The notes beneath the pieces were generated by a model. The model was given only the letters and a program-made list of their open reading frames with translations, was not told the origin of the DNA and ran no database searches. The translations under genes and the position numbers were made by a program. Shown one piece after another: positions 6,922 to 15,700 of a stretch of DNA of 28,732 nucleotides. The number at the start of each line of letters is the position of its first letter. The first letter of the stretch is position 1. Source of the DNA: DATFXF01 sp035258565 (GTDB lineage Bacteria > Acidobacteriota > Terriglobia > Acidiferrales > UBA7541); NCBI GenBank assembly GCA_035258565.1, contig DATFXF010000376.1, forward strand, positions 1 through 28,732. The letters run 5' to 3'.

Positions 6922-9900
6922 ACGTGGTGCGCTTCTGCCGGGACAACCGCTACGCGGTTTATCTGCTCACCGCGTTTCTGGTAGTGGCGGGTGTTTATTC
7001 TGCGTTGGTCCTACCGAGCAATATCTACCCCGAGCTAAATTTTCCGCGAGTCATGATCCTGGCGCATGCGGGCGACCTCGCCCCCGACATCATGTTGCTC
7101 ACCGTGACGCGGCCGCTCGAAGAATCGGCGAGCACGGCGCAGGGCGTGCGGCGGGTGCGGTCGAAGACCATCCGCGGGGCGTCAGAGATTTCGGTGCAGT
7201 TTCGGCCGGACATGGACATGCAGTATGCCTTGCAATTGTTGCAGGCGCGGGTGAGCGAAGCGCGCAGTTCGCTGCCACCGGATACCGAGCTGGCCGTCGA
7301 ACGGATCACCCCGGCGGTGTTTCCCGTGCTCAGTCTGATCCTCAATGGGCATGTGCCGGCCAAGGACCTGCGCGATTATGCCTTCTATGTGCTGCGGCCG
7401 CTCTTTAGCCGCGTCCCTGGGGTCGGCCGTGTCGAGGTGCAGGCCAGCGACACGCGCGAGATCGACGTCATTGTGGACCCGCAGAGGATGCTCGCGCACC
7501 GGCTGTCACTGGTGGACGTGGCCGACCGGCTGCGCGCTACCAACCTGGTGACGTCCGTCGGGCGGCTGCAGAAGGACTACCTGCAATATCTGGTTCTGTC
7601 TTCGAGCCAGTTCACCAGCCTCGAAGAGATCCGCAACACGGTCGTGACCGTCGAGGGCCAAACGCCGGTGCACTTGCGGGAGATTGCAGAGGTGCGCGAC
7701 GCGGTGGAGGACCGTCGCACGCTGATCACCGGCAACGGGCAGACCGCGGCGCTGATCAATATCTCGCGACAGATCGGCGGCGACATCCTCCGGATCGCGA
7801 ATGCCATCAAGGGGCAGGCCGCGCATCTCGGGTCGGCCATTCCTGCGACGTTGAAACTTTCTGTCGTCTATGATCTTGCCGAGTTTGTTCACGAAGCGAT
7901 CGCCAATGTTCGCGATGCCATTCTTATTGGCGGCGTGCTAGCCGTGCTCATCCTGTTCGTTTTCCTGCGCGAAGGCCGCACCACGCTGGTAGCGGCGACC
8001 ACGCTTCCGCTTTCGGTGATCAGCACGTTTTTCTTCATCAAGCTCTTTGGCGGCACGCTGAATTTGATGTCGCTGGGCGGCCTGGCGATCGCTATCGGCC
8101 TGATTATCGATGATGCGGTCGTGGTGATTGAAAACATCTACCGTCACTTGGGCCTTGGAGAGTCACCTAAGCTGGCGGCGGAAAACGGCACGCGGGAGCT
8201 ACTGGGTGCGGTGGTGGGTTCGACCGCTACCACGCTGGTCGTCTTTCTGCCGCTCGGGCTCCTTACGGGAGTGGTGGGAGAGTTTTTCGTCGCGCTATGT
8301 CTGACCCTCGGTGTCTCTGTGCTGCTGTCGCTGGTCTTTGCCCTGGCGGTAATCCCGCTGTTCTCGCAGCGTCTGCTGACCATCGAGGCGCATCGGCCTT
8401 CGAGCGAGCGGTTCATCGAGCCGGTCAATCGCGTGTACGAGAAGGCCGTGCGCTGGGCGCTCGAGAACCGAAAAATCGTCGCGGGCGCGACCCTAGCTTC
8501 AGTGCTGATAGGGGTGTTTCTCTATACGCGCCTGGAGACCGGCTTCCTTCCGGAAATGGACGAAGGCGGTTACGTGCTCGATTACTGGACACCGCCGGGA
8601 ACTTCGCTGGCTGAAACGGACCGCATCCTGCACGGGATTGAAGACCGCGTCGCGCGCATGCCGGAGACGGGTTCGTTTTCGCGGCGCACGGGCGCGGAGT
8701 TGGGGCTCTTCGCTACGGAACAAAACCGCGGTGACATCTTGGTGAAGCTCAAGCCTCGCTCCGAGCGCAAGCGCCACATCGATGAGGTAATCAACGACCT
8801 GCGCGCTCAGATCCTCGAGAATGTGCCCGGCGTGCGCGTGGAGTTCGTACAGATTCTGCAGGACATGATCGGCGACATGGAAGGCAATCCCGAACCGGTG
8901 GAGATTAAGCTATTTGGTGACAACATGGAGCGGCTTTCGCGGACCGCGGATGAGATCGGCGAAAAAGTTCAGAAGATCCCCGGCATTGTGGATTTCCAGG
9001 GGCTCAAGAAAGGCAACCCGGAGATCGTCTTCCACGTGGACCCTGCGCAGGCGGGCCGCGTGGGGCTGACCGTGGACCAGGTCTCTCAACAGGTGGGCGC
9101 CGGCCTGCTGGGGTTGACCGAAACTTCCCTGCGCGAGGCGGACCGCACGGTGGGCATTCGCGTGCGCTTCCCTGATGAGTTCCGCGGGCAATATGCGAAC
9201 ATACGACAGTTTCCTGTGGTGACCCCCAGCAAGCAGATTGTTCCGCTCAATTCGGTGGCGCAGGTGGAGGAAGCCTTCGGGAGCAGCCAGCTCAGCCGCG
9301 AGAACCAGCGGTTGATGGTGTCGCTGACCGCACGCCTTGAGAACCGCGACCTCGGCAGCGCCATCCGCGACGTGCAGCGCGTAATGAGCGAGACGCGCCT
9401 GCCGGTCGGCTTCACCTATGAGATCGGCGGGCAGTACGAGAGCCAGCGCAGCTCCTTCAACGACTTGTTGCGCGTGTCAGGATTGGCGCTGGCGGCCGTG
9501 TTCACCGTGCTGGTGGTTCAGTTTCGAGCCTTTCGCCCGGCGCTGATCATTCTTTCCGCGGCTCCGCTCTCTTTGCTGGGTGTGTTCGCCATGCTCAAGG
9601 TCACCGGTACCCCCCTCAATGTGTCCTCGTTCATGGGCATCATCCTGATGGTGGGCCTGGTGGTGAAAAACGGCATCATTCTGTTCGAGTACGTACACAA
9701 GCTGTGGGAGGAGCAGAAACTGCCGCTCGACGAGGCACTGGTCGCCTCTGGGCGCATCCGTGTGCGGCCCATCTTGATGACCACACTGGCGACCCTGTTC
9801 GGGCTGCTCCCGTTGGCACTGGGACTGGGCTCCGGCGCCGAATTGCAGAAACCACTGGCGCTCGCCGTGATCGGCGGGTTGCTGCTCTCCACCTTCATCA

Positions 9901-9962
9901 CCCTGCTGGTCATGCCCGTGCTGTACTCCCTCCTCGAGGGTCGGCACATAACGGGCGAGTGA
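6918..9962 (+). CDS. RND-family efflux pump permease
   Basis: A protein of 1014 residues with the complete RND layout: TM1 near residues 12-30, a large periplasmic loop, TM2-6 (about 333-485), a second loop, and TM8-12 (about 850-1005). The proton relay is intact: adjacent Asp398 and Asp399 in AIAIGLIIDDAVVVIEN of TM4 and Lys917 in GLVVKNGIILFEY of TM10. The double Asp resembles the hydrophobe/amphiphile (HAE) branch rather than heavy-metal pumps, which usually carry a single Asp and a downstream Glu. It is driven by proton flow and works with the adaptor and TolC protein encoded upstream in the same operon. Proximity to chromate genes does not show that it handles metals. Confidence 0.93.
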   Translation: MNVVRFCRDNRYAVYLLTAFLVVAGVYSALVLPSNIYPELNFPRVMILAHAGDLAPDIMLLTVTRPLEESASTAQGVRRVRSKTIRGASEISVQFRPDMDMQYALQLLQARVSEARSSLPPDTELAVERITPAVFPVLSLILNGHVPAKDLRDYAFYVLRPLFSRVPGVGRVEVQASDTREIDVIVDPQRMLAHRLSLVDVADRLRATNLVTSVGRLQKDYLQYLVLSSSQFTSLEEIRNTVVTVEGQTPVHLREIAEVRDAVEDRRTLITGNGQTAALINISRQIGGDILRIANAIKGQAAHLGSAIPATLKLSVVYDLAEFVHEAIANVRDAILIGGVLAVLILFVFLREGRTTLVAATTLPLSVISTFFFIKLFGGTLNLMSLGGLAIAIGLIIDDAVVVIENIYRHLGLGESPKLAAENGTRELLGAVVGSTATTLVVFLPLGLLTGVVGEFFVALCLTLGVSVLLSLVFALAVIPLFSQRLLTIEAHRPSSERFIEPVNRVYEKAVRWALENRKIVAGATLASVLIGVFLYTRLETGFLPEMDEGGYVLDYWTPPGTSLAETDRILHGIEDRVARMPETGSFSRRTGAELGLFATEQNRGDILVKLKPRSERKRHIDEVINDLRAQILENVPGVRVEFVQILQDMIGDMEGNPEPVEIKLFGDNMERLSRTADEIGEKVQKIPGIVDFQGLKKGNPEIVFHVDPAQAGRVGLTVDQVSQQVGAGLLGLTETSLREADRTVGIRVRFPDEFRGQYANIRQFPVVTPSKQIVPLNSVAQVEEAFGSSQLSRENQRLMVSLTARLENRDLGSAIRDVQRVMSETRLPVGFTYEIGGQYESQRSSFNDLLRVSGLALAAVFTVLVVQFRAFRPALIILSAAPLSLLGVFAMLKVTGTPLNVSSFMGIILMVGLVVKNGIILFEYVHKLWEEQKLPLDEALVASGRIRVRPILMTTLATLFGLLPLALGLGSGAELQKPLALAVIGGLLLSTFITLLVMPVLYSLLEGRHITGE

Positions 9963-10243
9963 ACTTGCCAGCTCACAAAGTGCAAAGACAAGGCCCATTG
10001 AGCCAGCACGAGTTGTTCCGCCGTGGCGCTTTCGTTTTTCGGTGTGCTAGCCTCTGGCGACGGCCTCACTTGGATGTGCCTCGTAGCCAATATAACAACC
10101 GAACCCTCTCGCAAGCTGAAGGTCGTTTAATCTTCTCGGCCCGGCTGCGGTACGCTACCGGACCGAAACCGGCTGCGCCTTCCATCATTTCGAGGAGGAC
10201 CACACCCTTCACATTTGAGAACAGAGGCCGGCATTTCGGTTCT

Positions 10244-10258
10244 GAGTTAGACTAACTC
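10244..10258. repeat. Short perfect inverted repeat at the end of the 10252-10641 gene
   Basis: GAGTTA-GAC-TAACTC is a 6-bp perfect inverted repeat that includes the TAG stop of the leftward hypothetical gene. No T-tract follows on either strand, so it is at best a weak terminator or 3'-end stabilising hairpin. Confidence 0.35.
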
Positions 10259-10641
10259 GACATCACGGCTGGCGCCGGTGCCACCGACCTGGTAGCCCGT
10301 AGTTCGGGCACGGAGTGATTCGCGGCGCGCTCAAGGCTCTCCCGCACGTTCATGAGCGTGAGGAGGGTCGTCAGGATGCGCTTTTTCAGCTCGTCAGATA
10401 GGCGCAGGTTTCCTGTGGACACGTAGGATAGCTTCACCGCCGCTGCGGTAACGTAGTTGGCTATCTCTACTTGGCGTGTGGCGTTTGCCTTTCCCACAGC
10501 AGTCTCGCGGCGCATCTCGGCGCACACGTGCTCCAGGCTCAAGATAAGGTGGAGGACGCAGAGGCCCTCCGCCTCAAGCTCCCGAGGCACGGGTGCCTTG
10601 CAGCGGAGCACGCAAAATTGTCGCTGGCCGGAATCGCTCAT
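10252..10641 (-). CDS. Small hypothetical protein with N-terminal Cys/His cluster
   Basis: A protein of 129 residues. The N terminus carries Cys10, Cys14, Cys28 and His31 (CVLRC and then CVLH), a spacing compatible with a small zinc site. The rest is predicted helical, with VCAEMRRETAVGKANATRQ, VTAAAVKLSYVSTG and LSDELKKRILTTLLTLMNVRE. It resembles uncharacterised small proteins I associate with Acidobacteria genomes, but I can name no function. The ATG at 10641 has an AAAGG-like site upstream. It stands alone between the efflux operon and the catabolic island, leftward and converging on the RND gene. Amino-acid composition and orderly helices favour a real gene over a shadow ORF. Confidence 0.55.
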   Translation of the reverse strand: MSDSGQRQFCVLRCKAPVPRELEAEGLCVLHLILSLEHVCAEMRRETAVGKANATRQVEIANYVTAAAVKLSYVSTGNLRLSDELKKRILTTLLTLMNVRESLERAANHSVPELRATRSVAPAPAVMSS

Positions 10642-11175
10642 AGAGGCGACCTTTTATGTGGTGCGGTTGGTAAAGCAAGCGCGGTTCCAAAACTTTCTAA
10701 GGCCAGGGCGCTCGTGATTCTAGCGAGGATCGAACAGATGCGGTCTTGGAGCCCTTCCTCAGCCTGCGTTCCATGCGGGGCGTATATCCTATCCGTCGGA
10801 CCTAACGTTGCACTCTCGAAGAGTGACCCGAGATTCTTGACGATCTCTCTGACTTTTAGAAAATTAAGCACTTAGGGCTATAGATTCTCTGCCAAGGGCA
10901 GTCTCTTGGGCCGCTGTCGAAACGGGTCCACCGCCGTCCACCCGAGGGTGCCTTTGACTGTTCCCCCACCCCCTGGGGACTCGATCCTGGCTACATGGGA
11001 AGCTAGTCCTACGCACCCAATCCGATCCCTGTAAACGTCGGGTGCCTGGGTGGCAGCCGCCAAGTCGGGTATGCCGAATGATGGTACTTTCGTACTAGCG
11101 GTACTACAAAGATGAAAAGAATTTCTTATCAGTTTCCTGGGCGGGAATTCGGGCCTCTTTCGGAGCCCGCCGGGC
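10642..11175. other. Gene-poor spacer
   Basis: I see no supported gene in these roughly 530 bases. A leftward 104-codon frame (10878-11192) has no recognisable domain and overlaps the end of the StyA-like gene. No tRNA, CRISPR or terminator with a T-tract was found. The stretch may hold the promoter of the leftward gene at 10641 or decayed sequence. Confidence 0.5.
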
Positions 11176-12618
11176 TTACTTTCCATTCCCAAAGGCAGCA
11201 GAGCGAGTCCCTGCTTGTTGCACCCAAAAGCGAAGCTTCGGCGGGATCGGCGTTGTTCCGGGGTGGCCTGAGGGCAACCCTAGTTGCTGGCGTATCTGCG
11301 CCAGCAGAATCCCGGCCCGTCCTCGAATGGCAGACCAGATCCAGGAGCGGCCGGTGAGGTTCTTGATGAGTTCGCGGGCCTGCTTCATGTCATGAAAGGC
11401 ATCTGTCATGAAGATGGGGTCGTTAAAGTTCCGAGCGAAAGCATTGGCTATGGCCTGGCAGCCGCGGGTGTCGTCTAACAGGCCCGAGGAACCGTACTGG
11501 GCAATGAGCAATTCCTTGCCGGGTTCCGTCAGCGGCTCGAGCAATGTGTTGTTGAACTTGTCGATGAAGCGGTGGCGCTCCCAGAATCGCTCGAATGTGC
11601 TGGACATCCACTCCGCGTCGAACGGGAGATCCTTGCGTTCCAGGATGCAGTGCACCAAGTTGCGGGCCATCTTGTTGCCGTTATTGGCGCCCTGCCCACC
11701 GATGGGGTCAAGCGCCTGATTCGTGTCCCCCACCGACATGACCACGCGTCGGGACGGTAGTGTGCCTACGGTCTTTCGCACTTCCGGCACAAAGCTAGCG
11801 CACAGCCAGGCATTCTCATCGGCCAGCTCCGCTCCTTTCATCCACTCTGCGTCCCACGGGACCATCTCGCGGACCACTTTCTTGGCGATTTCCAACGCCT
11901 GCTCCCCTGTCTTGGCGCCACGAAACTGATCCATTGGCCCGCCCTCCTTGGCTTCAAACACAAAGCTCCAGGCCTGGCCCTTGTCCTTGTGGTACCAAGG
12001 AACCCAAAAGCATTCCCCGTACCGGCCAAAGAAGTTGAATTTCACGGGAAGAAAAGGACAATAATCCAGGTACATGGGAAGACCAATCACGTTGACCATG
12101 GCCAGGAATCGCGGTGGCTTGGTATAGGTACTGCGGGCGTCATCTCGGAGAAACAGCTTCGCAATGGGGCCACGCCCGGCGGCCACTATCGTCAGTTCAT
12201 GGGCTGCCGAAATCTCCTGGAGACGTTTTAACGTGACGTCCTCGATCGCGACCTTTCCGCCCAGCTTCTCCAAGTCCAGCATCCAGCGTGAACTCTGCAG
12301 GCGCAGGTCGATGGCGAGGAATGGGCGCTCCAAACGCCCCAGCAAGGTCAGAAGAACGTTGTTGAGTTTGCCAGGAACAAAGTGCAGGTGTATCCCCTCG
12401 CCCTTCGGCGCCACGTCGTCCCAATGGTTCAGCCCCAGTTCGCGTTCCCATTCCAGGGACATGTCGAAGCGCGCAGCGGTGCCCGTGGGCCGGCTTCGGT
12501 TTAGGAAGTCCTCCGGCGTCTTGTCCGAAAACAGGGTAACGTCAAATCCACGCCGGCGAAGTGCATGTGCCGTGAGAAGACCGGCCTGGCCCGCGCCCAC
12601 AATCGCAATCTTTCTCAT
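11176..12618 (-). CDS. StyA-like FAD-dependent monooxygenase (group E flavoprotein)
   Basis: A protein of 480 residues. The N-terminal Rossmann motif is GAGQAG (residues 8-13) within KIAIVGAGQAGLLTAHAL. The second FAD motif, GDTNQALDPIGGQGANNG, matches the styrene/indole monooxygenase oxygenase component, which epoxidises vinyl-aromatics or indole with FADH2 from a partner reductase. It is longer than typical StyA (about 415 residues) through a C-terminal tail after NLTGRSWIW. The ATG at 12618 follows AGGGAGAAAGGG and overlaps the VOC gene stop by four bases, so the two are coupled. It carries no reductase domain, so it needs FADH2 from elsewhere, possibly from the StyA-reductase fusion at 17144. 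The substrate is unproven; it could be styrene-like, indole or other. Confidence 0.85.
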   Translation of the reverse strand: MRKIAIVGAGQAGLLTAHALRRRGFDVTLFSDKTPEDFLNRSRPTGTAARFDMSLEWERELGLNHWDDVAPKGEGIHLHFVPGKLNNVLLTLLGRLERPFLAIDLRLQSSRWMLDLEKLGGKVAIEDVTLKRLQEISAAHELTIVAAGRGPIAKLFLRDDARSTYTKPPRFLAMVNVIGLPMYLDYCPFLPVKFNFFGRYGECFWVPWYHKDKGQAWSFVFEAKEGGPMDQFRGAKTGEQALEIAKKVVREMVPWDAEWMKGAELADENAWLCASFVPEVRKTVGTLPSRRVVMSVGDTNQALDPIGGQGANNGNKMARNLVHCILERKDLPFDAEWMSSTFERFWERHRFIDKFNNTLLEPLTEPGKELLIAQYGSSGLLDDTRGCQAIANAFARNFNDPIFMTDAFHDMKQARELIKNLTGRSWIWSAIRGRAGILLAQIRQQLGLPSGHPGTTPIPPKLRFWVQQAGTRSAAFGNGK

Positions 12619-13154
12619 CCCTTTCTCCCTGTTGGCTCTGTCCCAGCCATGTAAGGAAGGGTCGAGTACTCCACCAATTCGAGCTGATTGCCCCAAGGAT
12701 CAAGGAAGTAAATCAAGCGCTGCCCGGCGCAGGGCCCCTCGCTGAGGACGATGGGCCCCTCCATCACCCGCAGGCCCTTGTCCTCGAGGTAGCGGACGGC
12801 GGTGTCTAAATCCTCAACCTTGAAAGCAAGGTGATGCCCGCCGAGGTCGCAGTTGCGTGGCGGCTTCCTGCTGGCGTCACTCGGCTTTTCGTAGCAGAAC
12901 AGCTCCAGCATGAGGTTGGGGCCGACCTTCAACATGGCTATCATTAGCCGTGCGCCGGGGACGTTGATATGGGCCTCGCTCCAGTCGCGCCCATCGGGCA
13001 TGCGCGGTAGCTCGGCGGCGTCGAAAGGCCCGAGACGGTACAGCTCGCTTCCTCCGATCACGTTGCTGTAGAAGCGCACGGCGGCATCTAGGTCCGGGAC
13101 GGTCAGCGCTACATGGTCCACACGGCTGAGCCCCGGCAGCGTTCCTTTGCTCAT
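12615..13154 (-). CDS. VOC (glyoxalase/bleomycin resistance/dioxygenase) family protein
   Basis: A protein of 179 residues with two VOC half-modules: RVDHVALTVPDLDAAVRFYS (11-30) and GGHHLAFKVEDLDTAVRYL (105-123). Candidate metal ligands are His14, Glu84 in LMLELFCYE, His107 or His108, and Glu159 in DPWGNQLELVEY. The fold supports lyase, isomerase, epimerase or extradiol-type chemistry at a divalent metal. Size and a single domain fit glyoxalase- or epimerase-like members better than large extradiol dioxygenases. The ATG at 13154 has GGAGAG upstream; a GTG four codons earlier is possible. It sits between the molybdenum hydroxylase subunit and the StyA-like gene and overlaps the latter's ATG, so it probably acts on an intermediate of the same pathway. 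Confidence 0.85.
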   Translation of the reverse strand: MSKGTLPGLSRVDHVALTVPDLDAAVRFYSNVIGGSELYRLGPFDAAELPRMPDGRDWSEAHINVPGARLMIAMLKVGPNLMLELFCYEKPSDASRKPPRNCDLGGHHLAFKVEDLDTAVRYLEDKGLRVMEGPIVLSEGPCAGQRLIYFLDPWGNQLELVEYSTLPYMAGTEPTGRKG

Positions 13155-13225
13155 GCCACTCTCCACCAGACGGAGACTCGAATGTCTCTCTGCCGTCGTC
13201 CTTCGGGCCGACGGAATAAGGCGTG

Positions 13226-15700
13226 CTACGGCCGGCGTTCCACCTTTACTAGGCTGCTCCTCTGGCTCCTATGGCCCTCGAGGGCATGGAAGAGGCTATC
13301 CGCATTGTTGAACGAGTCCTCGATGATGATGCCTTCGGCAAACAGCGCGTCCTGCAGCGCCGCGGAAATCGCGTGCAGCGGTGCCCCGCCGCCTTCCCCC
13401 ATGCCTTTGGCACCGCTATAACTCTTGGGGGAAGGTGTCTCGATATGCCCGTACTTCACCCTGGGCATATTGGTCGCCGTGATGGGCGTATAGTCGCTGA
13501 ACGTGCTGGTGAGCATGTTACCCGTGGAGTCATACGCACAATGCTCCATCAGGGCGGCGCCGATGCCGTGCGCTGTCGCTCCGTACACCTGCCCTTCGAC
13601 AATAGGGGGATTGATAACCGTGCCGCAATCGTCCACTACGGCGTAATCCAGGATCTTCGGGCTGTACGTCTCTCGATCCACTTCTACGACGGCAATGTGG
13701 AGCTGTGCTGAATAGGTGAGCGTCAGGTTGCCGTACTTGCGCTTGACGTCTGGCACGCGGAACGGGGCCCGCCAGATGTAGCGAAAGTTCAGGGTTACGT
13801 CTCCAAGGGCTTCCGGGAGCACGGCGCTATTGACATTGACCATGTTGGCCAGCCCCCAGTAGTTGATCGCCTTGTTGGTGCCTCGCACGCGCACCTCCGG
13901 CCCTTGGCCGCCGACACCAAACTCCAAATCTTCTTCCTGTGCTTCCAAGGCGAAGGCTGCCAACCGCTTCAGCTCATCCTTGAGCTTCCGCGCCGCTCCT
14001 TCGACCGCCGATAGTCCTGAGACGGCGAACTGGCTGGCGTAGGTACCGGAGAAGCCGGTGTGCACGTTGCGCTCGGTGTCAAAGCCGCTGCGCACCGTGA
14101 TCAGATCGGGCGGGATGTTCAAGACATCGGCTACCACCTGGGCGGCCGGCGTCTCGTGGCCCTGCCCTTGAGGGCATGAGCCGACCGTGACCACCACCTC
14201 CCCATACATATCAAGCTTCACGTTGGCGCCCTGCGAGTTACCGGAGAAGGGTGCATTCGGATTCACGATGCGAGACTGTCCAAAGTTGTTGGTGCCGGAG
14301 TCAAGGGTAGTGCCGATGCCCACGCCAACCAGCCGTCCTCCCTGGCGTGCTTCAGCCTGCTTCCTTTTCCAGTTTTCCCAACCCACCAGGTCCTTGGCGA
14401 TCTCCAGCATCTTTGGATAGTTGCCGGAGTCGTAGACGCAGCCGTTGGGCGTGGTGTAGGGGAACTCTTCCGGCCGGATGTAGTTGCGCACCCGCATCTC
14501 ATCGGCTGCGATACCAAGCTCGTGCGCGCAGATGTCAATCACGCGCTCAAGAAACCACAGGTGCTGCATCCGCGAGTAGCCGCGGTTCGGAGCCACGGGA
14601 CACTTATTGGTCACCACTTGCGTGAAGTCGATGCGGCCACTTTGGAAGCGATAGGCACCGGGAAACACCTGCGACCAGATGACACAACCCAGGGGCTCGT
14701 AACGCGGATAGGCGCCGCAGTCGTCGATATGGCGCGAAGTGATGGCAGTGATCACGCCGTCCTTGCCAAGGGCGATGCGCGTGTCGCGGAAGGTGCGCTC
14801 GTTGCCCTGGCCGCTGGCGGTCATATGTTCGGTCCGCGTCTCCACCCACTTGACGGGCCGCCCGCCGGCCTGGCGTGAGGCCAGGGCACACACCGCCATA
14901 TAGGGATAGTTAGTGACCTTGATCCCGAAGCTTCCTCCAATGTCGTGGGTTTCCACCCGGATCTGGTCCACGCCCACGCCCAAGTGCGGCGCCAGCAGGA
15001 GCATGCCAATGGCCGGAAATGAGTTATTGCACCAATAATGAATGCGTCCTTCTTTGGCGTCCCATTGAGCAATGATGGCGTTCGGCTCGAGCGGGGTCGA
15101 GGAGAAGCGGTGGAAGTGCATGCGGTCGATCGACACGACATAAGTGGCTTCGCGGAAGGCCTTCTCCACATCGCCGTACTCAAAGACACCATGCCAGATC
15201 GCGTTCGTGCCCGCACTCTCATGGATGATCGTGGCATCCCGCATAGTCTCTTCAGCATCCGTCACCGCGTCCAACGGCTCGTACTCCACCTCGACCAGTT
15301 CCGTGGCATCGGCAGCCGCCGCGGAGGATTCCGCAGCGACCGCTGCCACGGGCTCCCCCTGATAGCGCACCTTGGACACTGCCATTGGATAGTCCTTGAT
15401 CTTGGCGGAGGGGTCGGGACCGATTTCCAGGAAAGGCGTGGTCTGTTCGGTGATCTCCCTGCCAGTGAGGACACAGGCTACCCCGGGGTGGGCCTGCGCC
15501 CGCGACACTTCGATGTTCTTGATCGCGGCGTGAGCATAGGTAGCCCGGACAAAGCATAGATGCAGGGTGTCTCGCAGCCTGATGTCATCGACAAAGGTGC
15601 CGCGGCCGCGCAGCAGCCGATTGTCCTCCTTGCGCGGCACGGCCTTGCCCACCCAGCCTTGTGCTGGACTCTTGCCCTTTGTGGTCTCGTTCCTTCCCAC
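13226..15700 (-). CDS. Xanthine dehydrogenase-family molybdopterin-binding subunit (CoxL/XdhB-like)
   Basis: A protein of 824 residues from the GTG at 15700; an ATG at 15793 would add 31 residues without family similarity. The aldehyde oxidase/xanthine dehydrogenase a/b-hammerhead domain starts at VGKAVPRKEDNRLLRGRGTF. Molybdopterin-domain motifs follow: HDIGGSFGIK (about 252-261), PVAPNRGYSR (about 368-377), CPQGQGHETPAAQ, and the catalytic-Glu motif GMGEGG, whose Glu is about residue 769. The family hydroxylates or oxidises substrates at a Mo centre and normally works with an FeS subunit and an FAD subunit. Neither is adjacent here. The loop at NRGYSR matches neither the AYXCSFR of form I CO dehydrogenase nor the AYXGAGR of form II, so a CO dehydrogenase call is not justified. 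It heads a leftward operon with the VOC and StyA-like genes. Confidence 0.88.
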   Translation of the reverse strand: MGRNETTKGKSPAQGWVGKAVPRKEDNRLLRGRGTFVDDIRLRDTLHLCFVRATYAHAAIKNIEVSRAQAHPGVACVLTGREITEQTTPFLEIGPDPSAKIKDYPMAVSKVRYQGEPVAAVAAESSAAAADATELVEVEYEPLDAVTDAEETMRDATIIHESAGTNAIWHGVFEYGDVEKAFREATYVVSIDRMHFHRFSSTPLEPNAIIAQWDAKEGRIHYWCNNSFPAIGMLLLAPHLGVGVDQIRVETHDIGGSFGIKVTNYPYMAVCALASRQAGGRPVKWVETRTEHMTASGQGNERTFRDTRIALGKDGVITAITSRHIDDCGAYPRYEPLGCVIWSQVFPGAYRFQSGRIDFTQVVTNKCPVAPNRGYSRMQHLWFLERVIDICAHELGIAADEMRVRNYIRPEEFPYTTPNGCVYDSGNYPKMLEIAKDLVGWENWKRKQAEARQGGRLVGVGIGTTLDSGTNNFGQSRIVNPNAPFSGNSQGANVKLDMYGEVVVTVGSCPQGQGHETPAAQVVADVLNIPPDLITVRSGFDTERNVHTGFSGTYASQFAVSGLSAVEGAARKLKDELKRLAAFALEAQEEDLEFGVGGQGPEVRVRGTNKAINYWGLANMVNVNSAVLPEALGDVTLNFRYIWRAPFRVPDVKRKYGNLTLTYSAQLHIAVVEVDRETYSPKILDYAVVDDCGTVINPPIVEGQVYGATAHGIGAALMEHCAYDSTGNMLTSTFSDYTPITATNMPRVKYGHIETPSPKSYSGAKGMGEGGGAPLHAISAALQDALFAEGIIIEDSFNNADSLFHALEGHRSQRSSLVKVERRP

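Noticed and set aside
10878..11192. Leftward 104-codon ORF in the gene-poor spacer
   Set aside because: No recognisable domain or good ribosome site; it overlaps the StyA-like gene end. Left as unexplained spacer.
15038..15559. Rightward 173-codon ORF
   Set aside because: Antisense to the molybdenum subunit. High GC and third-position bias produce many long shadow frames here.
13226..15700. Annotation as carbon monoxide dehydrogenase large subunit
   Set aside because: Neither AYXCSFR nor AYXGAGR is present, and CoxS/CoxM are missing. Kept at the broader xanthine dehydrogenase family level.
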